A DNA stretch of 64,000 nt from Burkholderiales bacterium (GTDB taxonomy: Bacteria; Pseudomonadota; Gammaproteobacteria; Burkholderiales; Burkholderiaceae_A), in NCBI GenBank assembly GCA_027486725.1, contig JAIXOP010000015.1, positions 341,950 through 405,949 on the forward strand, given 5' to 3'. The position numbers and the translations under genes were made by a program. Below are positions 7,737-18,096 of this stretch, in pieces (the first letter of the stretch is position 1; the number at the start of each line of letters is the position of its first letter). The notes beneath the pieces were generated by a model that worked only from the letters and a program-made list of their open reading frames with translations, had not been told where the DNA came from and did not search any database.

Positions 7737-8900
7737 TTAGGGCTTGGCCGAAGGCCAGACGCGGCGCGGGCCGGTGATATGCCCCATCTTTCGGCCCGGC
7801 CGGGGGCTGTGCTTGCCGTAGAGGTGCAGGGTTGCGCCCTCGGGCACCAGGCGGGACCAGGGCGGCTCGGTTGCGCCGGGCTCGGGGGCGGCACCCGCCT
7901 GCCCAGCCGCTGCGGGATCTCCCGAGAGCCAGAGGTCGCCGAGCAGATTCTTCATCCGGTGGGGCTCGCGGCAGTCGGTGGGCCCCAGGCGCAGGCCGGC
8001 ACAGATCCGGGCCTGCTGGGCAAACTGGCTGGTGGTGCAGGCCTCGATGGTGGCGTGGCCGCTGTTGTGTGGCCGCGGTGCCATTTCGTTGGCCAGGAGC
8101 TCGCCCGCCTCGGTGATGAAAAACTCCACGCAGAGCACACCCACGTAGTTGAGGGTCTGGGCAATGCGCAGTGCCGAGGCCTGGGCCGCCTGAGCCACCG
8201 CCTCGGGGACGTCGCCGGGCAGGTCGGTCTCGTCGAGGATGCCCTGCACATGGCGGTTCTCGGCCAGGGGGAACACCGCGCAGTCGCCCTCGGGGTTGCG
8301 GGCCAGAATCACCGAGACCTCTTTGGCCAGGGGCACCCGCTGTTCCAGCACGCAGGGCACGGCGCCCATGCCCTCGAAGGCCCGCATGGCCTCGGAGCGG
8401 CTGGCCACGCGCGCCTGGCCCTTGCCGTCGTAGCCAAAGCGTCGGGTCTTCAGAATTCCGGGGAACAAGGCATCCGGGCAGAGCGCCACATCGAGAAGCT
8501 GCTCGGCCCGGTCGATGGCGGCAAAGGGCGCCACGGGAACGCCCGCCTGCTGCAGGGTCTGCTTCTCGCGCAGACGGTCTTGGCAGACCTCGATGGCATC
8601 GGCCGAGGGCATGCAGGGGCCATGGGCCGAGAGCCGGCGCAGGGAGTCGGCCGGCACATTCTCGAACTCGGTCGTGAAGACCTGGGCCTTGGCCGCCAAC
8701 TGGTCGAGGGCAGCGAGGTCGTCGTAGGCACCGATCACCACCTCGTCGGCGATCTGGCAGGCGGGGGCATCGGCCTGAGGATCGAGCACCACCACGCGAA
8801 GGCCGAGCGCATGCGCGGCCTGAATCATCATGCGGCCGAGTTGTCCACCCCCCAGCAGGCCGATGGTGGGCGCGGGGCTGGCGGGGGTGGGCTGGGTCAT
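7737..8900 (-). CDS. purK: N5-carboxyaminoimidazole ribonucleotide synthase
   Basis: PurK uses ATP and bicarbonate to carboxylate aminoimidazole ribonucleotide to N5-CAIR in de novo purine synthesis. The 387-residue ATP-grasp protein begins with the Rossmann-like [13 protein letters not shown], then [29 protein letters not shown] and [13 protein letters not shown] (nucleotide-binding loops) and [13 protein letters not shown]-like metal and phosphate residues ([13 protein letters not shown]). The start overlaps the stop of the fused purC-purE gene by 4 bp (ATGA). Presence of PurK next to PurE fits the two-step bacterial route in which PurE is an N5-CAIR mutase. Confidence 0.95.
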   Translation of the reverse strand: MTQPTPASPAPTIGLLGGGQLGRMMIQAAHALGLRVVVLDPQADAPACQIADEVVIGAYDDLAALDQLAAKAQVFTTEFENVPADSLRRLSAHGPCMPSADAIEVCQDRLREKQTLQQAGVPVAPFAAIDRAEQLLDVALCPDALFPGILKTRRFGYDGKGQARVASRSEAMRAFEGMGAVPCVLEQRVPLAKEVSVILARNPEGDCAVFPLAENRHVQGILDETDLPGDVPEAVAQAAQASALRIAQTLNYVGVLCVEFFITEAGELLANEMAPRPHNSGHATIEACTTSQFAQQARICAGLRLGPTDCREPHRMKNLLGDLWLSGDPAAAGQAGAAPEPGATEPPWSRLVPEGATLHLYGKHSPRPGRKMGHITGPRRVWPSAKP

Positions 8901-10300
8901 GCCTGCGGGGGGACGAGGCCGCGATTCATCGCCTCGGCCGCCTGGGTCTGCTGCCGGCGGAATGCCGAGAGGGCCTCGGCCGTGCGCTGGGCATCGGCCA
9001 GGGGCTCCGGTGCGGTGTGGCCGGCCAGTAAGGCGATGGCAAAGAGCGCGGCATTGGCGGCGCCCGCCTCGCCGATGGCGAAGGTCGCCACGGGAATGCC
9101 TTTGGGCATCTGCACGATGCTCAGAAGAGAGTCCTCGCCCCGGAGGTATTTCGAGGGAATCGGAACCCCGAGCACGGGCACGGTGGTTTTGGCAGCGAGC
9201 ATGCCCGGCAGGTGGGCAGCCCCACCCGCGCCGGCAATGATGGCGGCCAGGCCACGCTCGGCGGCCGTCTGGGCGTAAGTGAAGAGGGTGTCGGGCATGC
9301 GGTGGGCTGACACCACCTGCACCTCATGCGGGATGCCGAACTGGTTCAACAGATCGACTGCCGGCTGCAGGGTGGGCAGATCCGAGGCCGAGCCCATGAC
9401 CAGACCAACCCGAGGCATGCGCTGGCCCGCAATTCGCCAGAGCGCCTCGCGGTAGCGTGCGGCGGTCTCGTGGCGGACCTGCTCGGGCAGCGCAGGCCCC
9501 GGAGCCTGCTTGTTCCAGTCGAGGGTCTCGAGGTAGTCGCGGATGGGCTGCTTGTCAAAGCTCGGCGGGTTGCTGCCGGGCTGCCACTGATCGGCGGGCC
9601 AGTAGCGCGATGAGTCGGGCGTGAGCACCTCGTCCATGAGGTGAAGGACCCCGCGGTCGTCGAGGCCAAACTCGAATTTGGTGTCGGCGATGATCAGGCC
9701 GCGGGCCGCGGCCTCGCGGGCCGCCTCGGTGTAGAGCTGGATGGAGATGCGGCGAATCTCTTCGGCCAGGGGAGCGCCGATCAGCGCCGCCGCCTGAGCA
9801 AAGCTGATGTTCTCGTCGTGGGCCCCCACCTCGGCCTTGTGGGCTGGGGTGAAGATCGGCTCGGGCAGTTGCTCGGCCATGCGCAGGCCCTTCGGCAGGG
9901 CGATGCCGCAGACCTCGCCAGTGGCCTGGTACTCCTTCCAGCCACTGCCAATCAGGTAGCCCCGCACCACAGCCTCGATGGGCACGGGCTTGAGCCGCTT
10001 GACGACCATGGCGCGGCCACGCACCTGGATGGCCTCGTGGGGCTGGACCACCGACTCTGGATCGATGCCGGTGAGCTGATTCGGAACGACGTGTGCCAGC
10101 CGCTCCATCCAGTACTGCGTGACGCGCGTGAGGATCACGCCCTTCTCGGCGATCGGCTCGGGCAGCACCACATCGAAGGCCGAGAGCCGGTCGGAGGCCA
10201 GCATCAGCAGATGCTGGTCACCCACGGCATAGAGATCGCGGACCTTGCCACGCCCCAGCAGGGGCAGGCTGCCGATCGAGGACTGGAAGAGCGCGCCCAC
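8897..10300 (-). CDS. purC-purE: Fused SAICAR synthetase / N5-CAIR mutase (PurC-PurE)
   Basis: One continuous 467-codon frame. Residues 1 to about 294 are PurC ([72 protein letters not shown]), which joins aspartate to CAIR. From Met295 the chain continues directly as PurE ([58 protein letters not shown]), which converts N5-CAIR to CAIR. No stop codon separates the two and no linker is evident. The order of catalysis is PurK, then PurE, then PurC, so the fusion joins consecutive steps. Internal initiation at Met295 could also yield free PurE. Confidence 0.93.
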   Translation of the reverse strand: MGALFQSSIGSLPLLGRGKVRDLYAVGDQHLLMLASDRLSAFDVVLPEPIAEKGVILTRVTQYWMERLAHVVPNQLTGIDPESVVQPHEAIQVRGRAMVVKRLKPVPIEAVVRGYLIGSGWKEYQATGEVCGIALPKGLRMAEQLPEPIFTPAHKAEVGAHDENISFAQAAALIGAPLAEEIRRISIQLYTEAAREAAARGLIIADTKFEFGLDDRGVLHLMDEVLTPDSSRYWPADQWQPGSNPPSFDKQPIRDYLETLDWNKQAPGPALPEQVRHETAARYREALWRIAGQRMPRVGLVMGSASDLPTLQPAVDLLNQFGIPHEVQVVSAHRMPDTLFTYAQTAAERGLAAIIAGAGGAAHLPGMLAAKTTVPVLGVPIPSKYLRGEDSLLSIVQMPKGIPVATFAIGEAGAANAALFAIALLAGHTAPEPLADAQRTAEALSAFRRQQTQAAEAMNRGLVPPQA

Positions 10301-10303
10301 TGC

Positions 10304-11368
10304 TTACTGAACCCGTTGGGCCAGCTGGCCCGAGGCGTAGGCCTGGGCCATCGCGGGAAGCGCGATGGGCTTGATCTTGCTCGCCATGCCGGCACAGCCG
10401 AACTCTTCGTAGCGCTGCTTGCAGATGGCCTCGGCGGCGATGCGGGCGGGCTTCAGGTACTCGCGAGGATCGAAGGCCGAAGGCTTCTCGGCAAAGAAGC
10501 GGCGGATGGCGGCCGTCATGGCCAGGCGAATGTCGGTGTCGATGTTGATCTTGCGCACGCCGTGCTGGATGGCCTTCTGGATTTCCTCGACGGGCACGCC
10601 GTAGGTCTCCTTCAGATCGCCACCAAACTCGCGAATGACCTGCAGAAGGTCCTGCGGCACCGACGAGGACCCGTGCATCACCAGGTGGGTGTTGGGAATG
10701 CGGGCGTGGATTTCTTTGATCCGATCGATGGCGAGGATGTCGCCGGTGGGCTTGCGGGTGAACTTGTAGGCGCCATGGCTGGTGCCAATTGCAATGGCCA
10801 GGGCGTCGAGCCCCGTCTGGCGAACGAAGTCGGCCGCCTGCTCGGGGTCGGTCAGCAGCTGATCGCGGGTCATGGTGGCGTCGGTGCCGTGGCCGTCTTC
10901 CTTATCGCCCTTCATGGTCTCGAGCGACCCCAGGCAGCCCAGCTCGCCCTCGACCGAGACGCCCTGGGCGTGGGCCATCGCCACCACATCTTTGGTGACC
11001 TGGACGTTGTACTCGTAGCTGGCGATGGTCTTGCCGTCGGCCTCGAGGGAGCCGTCCATCATGACGCTGGAGAAGCCCAGGTCCATCGCCCCCCGGCAGA
11101 CATCGGGGCTCTGACCGTGGTCCTGGTGCATGACCACGGGGATGTGGGGGTAGGACTCCACCGCCGCCTGAATCAGGTGCTTGAGGAAGCCCTCGCCGGC
11201 GTACTTCCGCGCCCCGGCACTGGCCTGCATGATGACCGGGGCGTCCACAGCTGCGGCAGCGCCCATGATGGCCTGAACCTGCTCCAGGTTGTTGACGTTG
11301 AAGGCCGGAATGCCATAGCCGTGCTCGGCGGCATGGTCGAGCAGCTGACGAAGGGAAACGAGTGCCAT
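10304..11368 (-). CDS. fba: Class II fructose-bisphosphate aldolase
   Basis: A 354-residue zinc-dependent aldolase that cleaves or forms fructose 1,6-bisphosphate in glycolysis and gluconeogenesis. Visible motifs are [15 protein letters not shown], the catalytic and zinc region [53 protein letters not shown] with a zinc His, [10 protein letters not shown] (zinc His) and [13 protein letters not shown]. The length and the insertion [17 protein letters not shown] match the class IIB CbbA-like form of proteobacteria. It lies within the same-strand glycolytic block, 3 bp before the purC-purE gene. Confidence 0.95.
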   Translation of the reverse strand: MALVSLRQLLDHAAEHGYGIPAFNVNNLEQVQAIMGAAAAVDAPVIMQASAGARKYAGEGFLKHLIQAAVESYPHIPVVMHQDHGQSPDVCRGAMDLGFSSVMMDGSLEADGKTIASYEYNVQVTKDVVAMAHAQGVSVEGELGCLGSLETMKGDKEDGHGTDATMTRDQLLTDPEQAADFVRQTGLDALAIAIGTSHGAYKFTRKPTGDILAIDRIKEIHARIPNTHLVMHGSSSVPQDLLQVIREFGGDLKETYGVPVEEIQKAIQHGVRKINIDTDIRLAMTAAIRRFFAEKPSAFDPREYLKPARIAAEAICKQRYEEFGCAGMASKIKPIALPAMAQAYASGQLAQRVQ

Positions 11369-11456
11369 AACAGAACGCTCCGAAGGGAATGGGGAAATAG
11401 GCTCGGGAATTTTGGAAAGCCGACATTTTCCCCCGGAAGCCCGCCGGGCTCAAATC

Positions 11457-12899
11457 CTAGGAATCGGCGCGCACCTGGACGATTTTGAGGGTGTTGGTTC
11501 CGCCGGGCTGGCCCAGGGGCTCGCCGATGGTGATGACCACCTGATCGCCCTCGCGCAGCAGGCCCTCGCTCAGCAGCAGTCGCTCGGCAGCAGCCAGCAC
11601 CTCCTCGCGGTCTAGGCCCGCTGCCGGCGAGAAGGCCACCGGGGCCACATCGCGATAGAGGGCCATCTTGCGCATCGTCGAGACCGAGGTCGACAGGGCA
11701 TAAATCGGCACACCGGCATTCAGGCGCGAGACCCAGAGGGGGGTCGCACCCGACTCCGTGAGGGCCACAATGGCCCGGATGGGCAGGTGTCGGGCGATGA
11801 AGAGACTCGCCATGGCAATCGACTGGTCGATGCGGCTGAAGGTCCGGTGCAGAAAGTGGCTGTCGAGCGTGGGCTCGCTCGACTTCTCGGCCTCGAGGCA
11901 GATGCGCGCCATGGTCTCCACCACACGGATGGGGTGCGCTCCCGCAGCGGTTTCGGCCGAGAGCATCACGGCGTCGGTGCCGTCGAGCACCGCATTGGCC
12001 ACGTCGGAGACCTCGGCGCGGGTCGGGACCGGCGCGGTGATCATCGACTCCATCATCTGGGTGGCCGTGATCGTGAGGCGGTTGGCCTCGCGGGCCATGC
12101 GGATCATGCGCTTTTGCAGGGCCGGCACAGCGGCCTCGCCAACCTCCACGGCGAGATCGCCCCGGGCCACCATCAGGCCCTCAGAGGCCTCAATGATCTC
12201 GGCCAGGTTTTCAATGGCCTCCACACGCTCGATCTTGGCGATGAGGGCGGCGGAACCCCCGGCCGCATGCATCAGGGCGCGCGCATCGTGGATGTCGGCA
12301 GCGCACTTGGGAAACGACAGGGCGAGATAGTCCACGCCGAGGCCAATGGCCGTGCGCAGGTCTTCTTTGTCTTTGGGGGTGAGGGCGGGGGCAGAGAGCC
12401 CGCCACCCAGTCGGTTGATGCCCTTGCGGTCGGAGAGCACCCCCGGCTCGGTGACCACGCAGTCGATGAAATCCGACCCCACCGACGCCACCCGCATGCG
12501 GATGAGACCATCGTTCAGCAGCAGGGTGTCGCCCGGCGACACATCCTGAACCAGCTCGGGGTAGTCGAGGCCCACGCGCTGAGCATCCCCGGGCTGGGTC
12601 GCGTGAACATCGAGGCGAAAGGCCTGGCCCATGGAGAGCGCCACCGGGCCCGAGCCAAACTTGGCCACGCGAATCTTGGGGCCCTGCAGGTCGGCCAGGA
12701 TGGCCACCGGCCGGCCTTCGGCCAGCGCCGCGGCACGAATGGCCTCGGCGCGCGCGCCATGCTCTTGGGCGGTGCCGTGGGAGAAGTTGAGCCGAAAGAC
12801 ATCGACGCCCGCGGCCACCAGCGCCCGGATCTGCTCGGGCGAGCTGCTCGATGGCCCCAGGGTGGCCACGATCTTGGTGGCGCGGGTGAGTGGCAGCAT
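11457..12899 (-). CDS. pyk: Pyruvate kinase
   Basis: Pyruvate kinase transfers phosphate from phosphoenolpyruvate to ADP. The 480-residue protein begins TKIVATLGPSSSSPEQI, followed by FRLNFSHGTAQEHG, the B domain, the catalytic SFPKCAADI and IAKIERVEAIENL (catalytic Lys), MVARGDLAVEVG (Mg and K binding), and NRLTITATQMMESMI with GTDAVMLSAETA. The regulatory C-terminal domain ends about MALYRDVAP to VRADS. It starts 2 bp downstream of pgk, so the two are tightly coupled; 88 bp separate it from fba. Confidence 0.95.
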   Translation of the reverse strand: MLPLTRATKIVATLGPSSSSPEQIRALVAAGVDVFRLNFSHGTAQEHGARAEAIRAAALAEGRPVAILADLQGPKIRVAKFGSGPVALSMGQAFRLDVHATQPGDAQRVGLDYPELVQDVSPGDTLLLNDGLIRMRVASVGSDFIDCVVTEPGVLSDRKGINRLGGGLSAPALTPKDKEDLRTAIGLGVDYLALSFPKCAADIHDARALMHAAGGSAALIAKIERVEAIENLAEIIEASEGLMVARGDLAVEVGEAAVPALQKRMIRMAREANRLTITATQMMESMITAPVPTRAEVSDVANAVLDGTDAVMLSAETAAGAHPIRVVETMARICLEAEKSSEPTLDSHFLHRTFSRIDQSIAMASLFIARHLPIRAIVALTESGATPLWVSRLNAGVPIYALSTSVSTMRKMALYRDVAPVAFSPAAGLDREEVLAAAERLLLSEGLLREGDQVVITIGEPLGQPGGTNTLKIVQVRADS

Positions 12900-12901
12900 G
12901 G

Positions 12902-14083
12902 TCAGGCAGCCCGCGCCTCAAGAGCTGCCACGGCCGGCAGCGTGCGCCCCTCGAGGAACTCGAGGAATGCACCACCCCCCGTGGAGATGTAGTCGATCTG
13001 ATTGGCGATGCCGTATTTGGCGATGGCCGCGAGGGTGTCGCCACCGCCCGCAATCGAGAACCCCTGGGCATGGGCGATCGCCGAGGCGAGGGTGCGCGTG
13101 CCGCCCGAGAACTGCTCAATCTCAAAGACACCCACCGGACCATTCCAGACGATGGTGCCGGCGTGGGCGATGATGCTAGCAAGCCGGGCTGCCGTCTTGG
13201 GGCCGATGTCGAGGATCAGGTCGTCGGGCGCGCAGTCGGTGGCAGCCACCTTGTTGGCACGCGCCTGGGCACTGAATTCATTGGCCGTGACCACGTCCTC
13301 GGGGATGGGCACCTCGGCGCCACGGGCCTTCATGATCTCCATGATCGTCTTGGCCTCGGGAATGAGATCAATCTCAGCGAGCGACTTGCCAATCGGCAGG
13401 CCCTGCGCGGCCATGAAGGTGTTGGCGATGCCCCCACCCACGATGAGCTGGTCGACCTTCTCGGCCAGCGACTTCAAGATGGTGAGCTTGGTCGAGACCT
13501 TCGACCCCGCCACGATGGCCACGAGCGGACGGCGTGGCGACTCCAGGGCCTTGCCCAGGGCATCGAGCTCGGCGGCCAGCAGAGGTCCGGCGCAGGCGAT
13601 GGGTGCAAATTGGGCCATCCCGTGGGTGGTGGCCTCGGCGCGGTGCGCAGTGCCAAAGGCGTCGTTCACATACACATCGCAGAGCGCTGCCATCTTCTGG
13701 GCGAGCGCCGGGTCGTCCTTCTTCTCGCCCCGGTTGCAGCGGCAGTTTTCGAGCATGACCAGCTCTCCAGGCTCGCAGCGGAATCCGCCGTCGACCCAGT
13801 CGGGCACCAGGGGCACCTTGCGGCCGAGGAGCTCGGCGAGTCGGGCCGCCACGGGCGCGAGCGAATCCTCGGGCTTGACCTCGCCCTCGGTGGGCCGGCC
13901 CAGGTGGGAGGTCACCATCACGGCGGCCCCGGCCCGAAGTGCCTGCTCAATGGCCGGCACCGATGCGCGGATGCGCGAGTCGTCGGTGATGCGGCCCGCG
14001 TCGTCTTGCGGCACGTTGAGGTCGGCCCGGATGAAGACCCGCTGGCCTGCCAGCGGGAGGTCGGTCATGCGCAGAAACTTCAT
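12902..14083 (-). CDS. pgk: Phosphoglycerate kinase
   Basis: Pgk interconverts 1,3-bisphosphoglycerate plus ADP with 3-phosphoglycerate plus ATP. The 393-residue length is standard. Hallmarks are [20 protein letters not shown] (the RxDxNVP substrate site), [37 protein letters not shown] (typical LLEN-R region with Cys in place of the usual Val/Phe), [34 protein letters not shown] and the C-terminal nucleotide loop [13 protein letters not shown]. It lies between gap and pyk on the same strand with 15 and 2 bp spacing. Confidence 0.95.
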   Translation of the reverse strand: MKFLRMTDLPLAGQRVFIRADLNVPQDDAGRITDDSRIRASVPAIEQALRAGAAVMVTSHLGRPTEGEVKPEDSLAPVAARLAELLGRKVPLVPDWVDGGFRCEPGELVMLENCRCNRGEKKDDPALAQKMAALCDVYVNDAFGTAHRAEATTHGMAQFAPIACAGPLLAAELDALGKALESPRRPLVAIVAGSKVSTKLTILKSLAEKVDQLIVGGGIANTFMAAQGLPIGKSLAEIDLIPEAKTIMEIMKARGAEVPIPEDVVTANEFSAQARANKVAATDCAPDDLILDIGPKTAARLASIIAHAGTIVWNGPVGVFEIEQFSGGTRTLASAIAHAQGFSIAGGGDTLAAIAKYGIANQIDYISTGGGAFLEFLEGRTLPAVAALEARAA

Positions 14084-14098
14084 GCTGATCTCGCCGCC

Positions 14099-15115
14099 TT
14101 ATTTCGCGGCCATGAGGGCCACGGTGGTGTCGAGCATCCGGTTGGAGAAGCCCCACTCGTTGTCGTACCAGGAGAGGATTTTCACCAGACGGCCATCGGG
14201 CGAGACGCGGGTCTGGGTGGCATCGAACACGCTGGAGTGGGGGTCGTGGTTGAAGTCGATGGAGACCAGCGGCGCAGTGTTGTAGCCCAGAACGCCCTTG
14301 AGCTCTCCCTCGGCGGCCGCCTTGATCAGGGCATTGACCTCATCGACCGTGGTCTTGCGGCCCGCGGTGAAGGAGAGGTCCACGACCGACACGTTGATCG
14401 TGGGCACGCGCATCGCAAAGCCATCGAGCTTGCCGTTGAGCTCGGGCAGCACCAGGCCCACCGCCGCGGCCGCACCGGTTTTGGTGGGGATCATCGACAT
14501 GGTGGCCGAGCGGGCACGGCGCAGGTCCTCGTGATACACGTCGGTGAGGACCTGATCGTTGGTGTAGGCGTGGATGGTGGTCATGAGGCCGGCCTCAATG
14601 CCGAGCGCGCCATGCAGGACCTTGGCCACCGGGGCCAGGCAGTTGGTGGTGCAGCTCGCATTGGAGATCACCGTGTGCGAGGACTTCAGCACGCCCTGGT
14701 TCACCCCATAGACCACCGTGGCATCGACATCGCTGCCGCCCGGGGCCGAGATCACCACCTTCTTGGCGCCGCCCTGCAGGTGGGCGCTGGCCTTGGCCTT
14801 GCTCGTGAAAAAGCCCGTGCACTCGAGCACCACATCCACCCCAAGGTCGCCCCAGGGCAGCTCGGCGGGGTTGCGGTTGGCCAGCACACGAATGCGGTCG
14901 CCATTGACCACCATGAAGTCGCCATCGACCGAGACCGTGCCGGGAAACTTGCCGTGGGCGGTGTCGTATTGGGTCAGGTGGGCATTGGTCTCAGCCTTGC
15001 CGAGGTCGTTGATGGCAACAATCTCGATGTCGTGTTTCTTGCCGCCCTCGTAGTGGGCACGCAGAACATTTCGGCCGATGCGGCCGTAGCCATTGATGGC
15101 AACGCGGATGGTCAT
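14099..15115 (-). CDS. gap: Glyceraldehyde-3-phosphate dehydrogenase, type I
   Basis: The enzyme oxidises and phosphorylates glyceraldehyde 3-phosphate with NAD. The 338-residue chain starts [20 protein letters not shown] (dinucleotide fold); the active-site Cys is in [15 protein letters not shown] and the partner His follows in the [11 protein letters not shown] region. Other hallmarks are [35 protein letters not shown] and [13 protein letters not shown]. The Asp in INDLGKAET after strand two favours NAD over NADP. It lies 48 bp after tkt and 15 bp before pgk in the same operon-like block. Confidence 0.95.
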   Translation of the reverse strand: MTIRVAINGYGRIGRNVLRAHYEGGKKHDIEIVAINDLGKAETNAHLTQYDTAHGKFPGTVSVDGDFMVVNGDRIRVLANRNPAELPWGDLGVDVVLECTGFFTSKAKASAHLQGGAKKVVISAPGGSDVDATVVYGVNQGVLKSSHTVISNASCTTNCLAPVAKVLHGALGIEAGLMTTIHAYTNDQVLTDVYHEDLRRARSATMSMIPTKTGAAAAVGLVLPELNGKLDGFAMRVPTINVSVVDLSFTAGRKTTVDEVNALIKAAAEGELKGVLGYNTAPLVSIDFNHDPHSSVFDATQTRVSPDGRLVKILSWYDNEWGFSNRMLDTTVALMAAK

Positions 15116-15163
15116 GGGAAGCTCCTGGACAGGTTGGATAGAAGAGAGGTTGCGAACAAAGGG

Positions 15164-17215
15164 CTAGGCAAGGACCTCGCGCGCCGCCTGGGCCAGCGCT
15201 GCAGCGGTGATGCCAAAGGTCTCGTAGAGCACCGGGGCCGGGGCGGAGTCGCCAAAGCGCGAGAGGCCGACCACGGCCTGGCACTGATACTTCCACCAGG
15301 TGTCGGGCACGCCGGCCTCGATGGCCAGGCGCGGGACGCCCGCAGGCAGCACCTCGGCGCGATACTGGGCGCTCTGCCGGTCAAAGGCATTCGTGCTGGG
15401 CATCGAGACCACCCGAACCCGTCGGCCTTCGGCGCGCAGCGTCTGGGCGGCCTGGTGGGCCAGCGACAGCTCCGACCCACAGCCAATCAGCACCACCTCG
15501 GGCTGGCCGTCGCACGAGAGCACGTAGCCGCCGCGGCGCGCCTGGGCGAACTGCGATGGGTCGCAAATCATCTGCGGCACGGCCTGCCGCGAGAGCAGGA
15601 GGGCCGAGGGCCCCTGGATGCGCTCCAGGGCCACTGCCCAGGCGGCCGTGGTCTCCACGGCATCGGCGGGACGCCAGACATCGAGGTTGGGAATGATGCG
15701 CAGGCTGGCCGGATGCTCCACGGGCTGGTGGGTGGGGCCGTCCTCGCCCAGGCCGATCGAGTCGTGGGTGAAGACATGGATGACCCGCTGGTTCATGAGG
15801 GCCGCCATGCGAACCGCATTGCGCGAGTAATCGGAGAAGGTGAGGAAGGTGCCGCAGAACGGAATGAAGCCGCCGTGCAGTGCCAGGCCGTTGCAGATCG
15901 CAGCCATGCCGAACTCCCGCACGCCATAGGAGATGTGGCGGCCGAGCTGCAGGCTGCCCTGCTCGTCCACCGTCAAGGGGGCAACCCCCTTCCAGTTGGT
16001 GAGGTTGCTGCCGGTGAGGTCGGCCGAGCCGCCCAGCATGGCGGGAACGTGGGGGGCGATGGCATCGAGAACCATCTGCGAGGCCTTGCGGGTGGCCACC
16101 TTGGGGGGCTCGGCGCAGAGCTGCTGCACCAGCGCCTCGATGCGCTGGGCGAAGTCTGCCGGCAGCGCGCCCGACCAGCGGGCCTCCAGGGCCTGGGCCA
16201 GCTCGGGATGGGCGGCACGGTAGGCGGCCATGCGGGCATTCCAGTCGGCCTCGAGCTGGGCGCCCTGGGCGCGGGCGTCCCAGGCCTTGGCCACGTGGGC
16301 GGGAACCTCGAAGGGCGGGTAGTTCCAGCCGATGGACTCGCGCGTGAGGTGGATTTCGGCCTCGCCCAGCGCCTCGCCATGGGCCTTGGCGGTGCCCGCG
16401 CGGTTGGGGGATCCGCGGCCAATCTGGGTCTTGCTGATGATGAGCGTGGGGGCAAGACGGCCGCCCTGGGCCGGGTTGCCGGCGGACCATGCGCGGGCCT
16501 GGGCGATGGCGGCATCCACAGCGGCCACATCGTGGCCATCGATGGGGCCAATCACATTCCAGCCGTAGGCGCGGAACCGGGCGGCGGTGTCGTCGCGGAA
16601 CCAGCCGCGCACATCGCCATCGATCGAGATGCCGTTGTCGTCGTAGAGCGCAATGAGTTTGGAGAGCCCCCAGACGCCGGCGAGAGCGCAGGCCTCGTGG
16701 CTGATGCCTTCCATCAGGCAGCCATCGCCCAGAAACACATAGGTGTTGTGGTCGACGATGGTGTGGCCGGGACGATTGAATTCGGCGGCCAGCAGGCGCT
16801 CGGCCAGAGCCAGGCCCACCGCATTGGTGATGCCTTGGCCCAGCGGCCCGGTGGTGGTCTCGACCCCGGGGGTGATGCCGACCTCGGGGTGGCCCGGGGT
16901 TTTCGAATGGAGCTGGCGGAAGTTGCGGATCTCCTCCATCGGCAGGTCATAGCCCGTGAGGTGGAGCAGCGCATAAATCAGCATCGAGCCATGGCCATTG
17001 CTCACCACAAAACGGTCGCGGTCGGGCCAGGCGGGGTTGGTGGGGTTGTGGCGCAGATGCCGATGCCAGAGGGCCACGGCCATGTCGGCCATGCCCATCG
17101 GCATGCCGGGATGGCCGGAGTTGGCCTTCTGCACCGCGTCCATCGCCAGGGCACGAATGACGTTGGCGAGGTCCTGGTCGGTGCAGGACAGCGAATTTTG
17201 AACGACGTTGGTCAC
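15164..17215 (-). CDS. tkt: Transketolase
   Basis: Thiamine-diphosphate enzyme of the pentose phosphate pathway that moves two-carbon units between sugar phosphates. The 683-residue chain has [56 protein letters not shown], the ThDP motif [39 protein letters not shown] and [18 protein letters not shown]. The start is one of two adjacent GTG codons (17215 or 17218); an AAGGAGA ribosome site at 17223-17229 fits them, while the upstream in-frame ATG gives non-conserved residues. It heads the long minus-strand block that continues with gap, pgk, pyk, fba, purC-purE, purK and the Sua5-type gene. Confidence 0.95.
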   Translation of the reverse strand: MTNVVQNSLSCTDQDLANVIRALAMDAVQKANSGHPGMPMGMADMAVALWHRHLRHNPTNPAWPDRDRFVVSNGHGSMLIYALLHLTGYDLPMEEIRNFRQLHSKTPGHPEVGITPGVETTTGPLGQGITNAVGLALAERLLAAEFNRPGHTIVDHNTYVFLGDGCLMEGISHEACALAGVWGLSKLIALYDDNGISIDGDVRGWFRDDTAARFRAYGWNVIGPIDGHDVAAVDAAIAQARAWSAGNPAQGGRLAPTLIISKTQIGRGSPNRAGTAKAHGEALGEAEIHLTRESIGWNYPPFEVPAHVAKAWDARAQGAQLEADWNARMAAYRAAHPELAQALEARWSGALPADFAQRIEALVQQLCAEPPKVATRKASQMVLDAIAPHVPAMLGGSADLTGSNLTNWKGVAPLTVDEQGSLQLGRHISYGVREFGMAAICNGLALHGGFIPFCGTFLTFSDYSRNAVRMAALMNQRVIHVFTHDSIGLGEDGPTHQPVEHPASLRIIPNLDVWRPADAVETTAAWAVALERIQGPSALLLSRQAVPQMICDPSQFAQARRGGYVLSCDGQPEVVLIGCGSELSLAHQAAQTLRAEGRRVRVVSMPSTNAFDRQSAQYRAEVLPAGVPRLAIEAGVPDTWWKYQCQAVVGLSRFGDSAPAPVLYETFGITAAALAQAAREVLA

Positions 17216-17310
17216 CACCGGGTCTCCTTGAGCGCGCACCCGGGTCCGCCGCGAGCGGCCCCAGCCAGTTGCATGGGCCTCGATTCTACTCGGGGGCGGG
17301 ACCGGGGCCC

Positions 17311-17349
17311 GAATGTGCAAGACGAATGTGCAAGACGAATGTGCAAGAC
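17311..17349. repeat. 13-bp tandem repeat, 3 copies
   Basis: The unit GAATGTGCAAGAC is repeated three times without change. It lies in the short divergent region between tkt and rsmE, ending 9 bp before the rsmE start codon, so copy number could alter the rsmE leader. There is no sign of flanking mobile-element sequence. Confidence 0.95.
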
Positions 17350-17358
17350 AATGGCTCC

Positions 17359-18096
17359 ATGATTCCCCGCGCCCTGCACCATCCCCTCCTCGCCGGCACC
17401 CAGACCCTGGGCACCGAGGCCAGCCACCACCTGCTGCGTGTGCTTCGCTGTCGGGCGGGCGATGCCCTGGTGCTCTTCGATGGCCAGGGCCTGGAGGCCG
17501 AAGCCACCATCGCCCGCACCGACGGCGGTGAGTGCGTCGTGGAGGTGGGCGAACCCCGGCCCTGCGAGCGCGAGTCGCCCCTGCAGGTCCACGTGATCCA
17601 GGCCCTCTGCCTGGGCGACAAGATGGACTGGGTGGTTCAAAAGGCCACCGAGCTCGGCGCGGCGGCCATCTGGCCTCTGCGGGCCGAGCGCAGCCAGCTC
17701 AAGCTCGACGAGGCCCGGGCGGCCAAGCGGCAACTGCACTGGCAGCGGGTGGCCGAGTCGGCCTCGGCCCAGTCCGGGCGCAGTCGGGTGCCCGAGGTTC
17801 AGCCGGTGGCCGAGCTGCGGGGGGTCTTGGTGGAATTTGCCCAGGCCCGTGGGCAGGACCCCGGGGTGCAGGGCCTGATGCTCGACCCCCACGGCGGCAC
17901 CTCGGTGCTGCAGGCCCCCGCTGCGCGCCAGGTCTGGGTCGCGATTGGCCCCGAGTCGGGCTGGAGCGATGCCGAGGAGCAGCAGCTCATTGCTGCCGGC
18001 TTTCTCCGTGCCCGCCTCGGCCCGCGCATTCTGCGCACCGAGACGGTGGCCGCGGTCGTGCTGACGGCCCTGGCGATCCGCGCCGGGGAGTTCTAG
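17359..18096 (+). CDS. rsmE: 16S rRNA (uracil(1498)-N3)-methyltransferase
   Basis: RsmE is a SPOUT-class methyltransferase that methylates N3 of U1498 in 16S rRNA, using S-adenosylmethionine. The 245-residue product starts [13 protein letters not shown] with an N-terminal PUA-like part ([23 protein letters not shown]) followed by the SPOUT domain: [34 protein letters not shown], the knot region [13 protein letters not shown] and [19 protein letters not shown]. The upstream in-frame extension runs through the 13-bp repeats and is not family-like. Its stop codon interlocks with that of maeB within the sequence CTAG. Confidence 0.93.
   Translation: MIPRALHHPLLAGTQTLGTEASHHLLRVLRCRAGDALVLFDGQGLEAEATIARTDGGECVVEVGEPRPCERESPLQVHVIQALCLGDKMDWVVQKATELGAAAIWPLRAERSQLKLDEARAAKRQLHWQRVAESASAQSGRSRVPEVQPVAELRGVLVEFAQARGQDPGVQGLMLDPHGGTSVLQAPAARQVWVAIGPESGWSDAEEQQLIAAGFLRARLGPRILRTETVAAVVLTALAIRAGEF

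Noticed and set aside
12890-17362. Very long plus-strand open frame opposite pgk, gap and tkt
   Set aside because: It is antisense to well-supported glycolytic genes; high GC at codon third positions lengthens antisense frames. It has no ribosome site and no recognisable domain.
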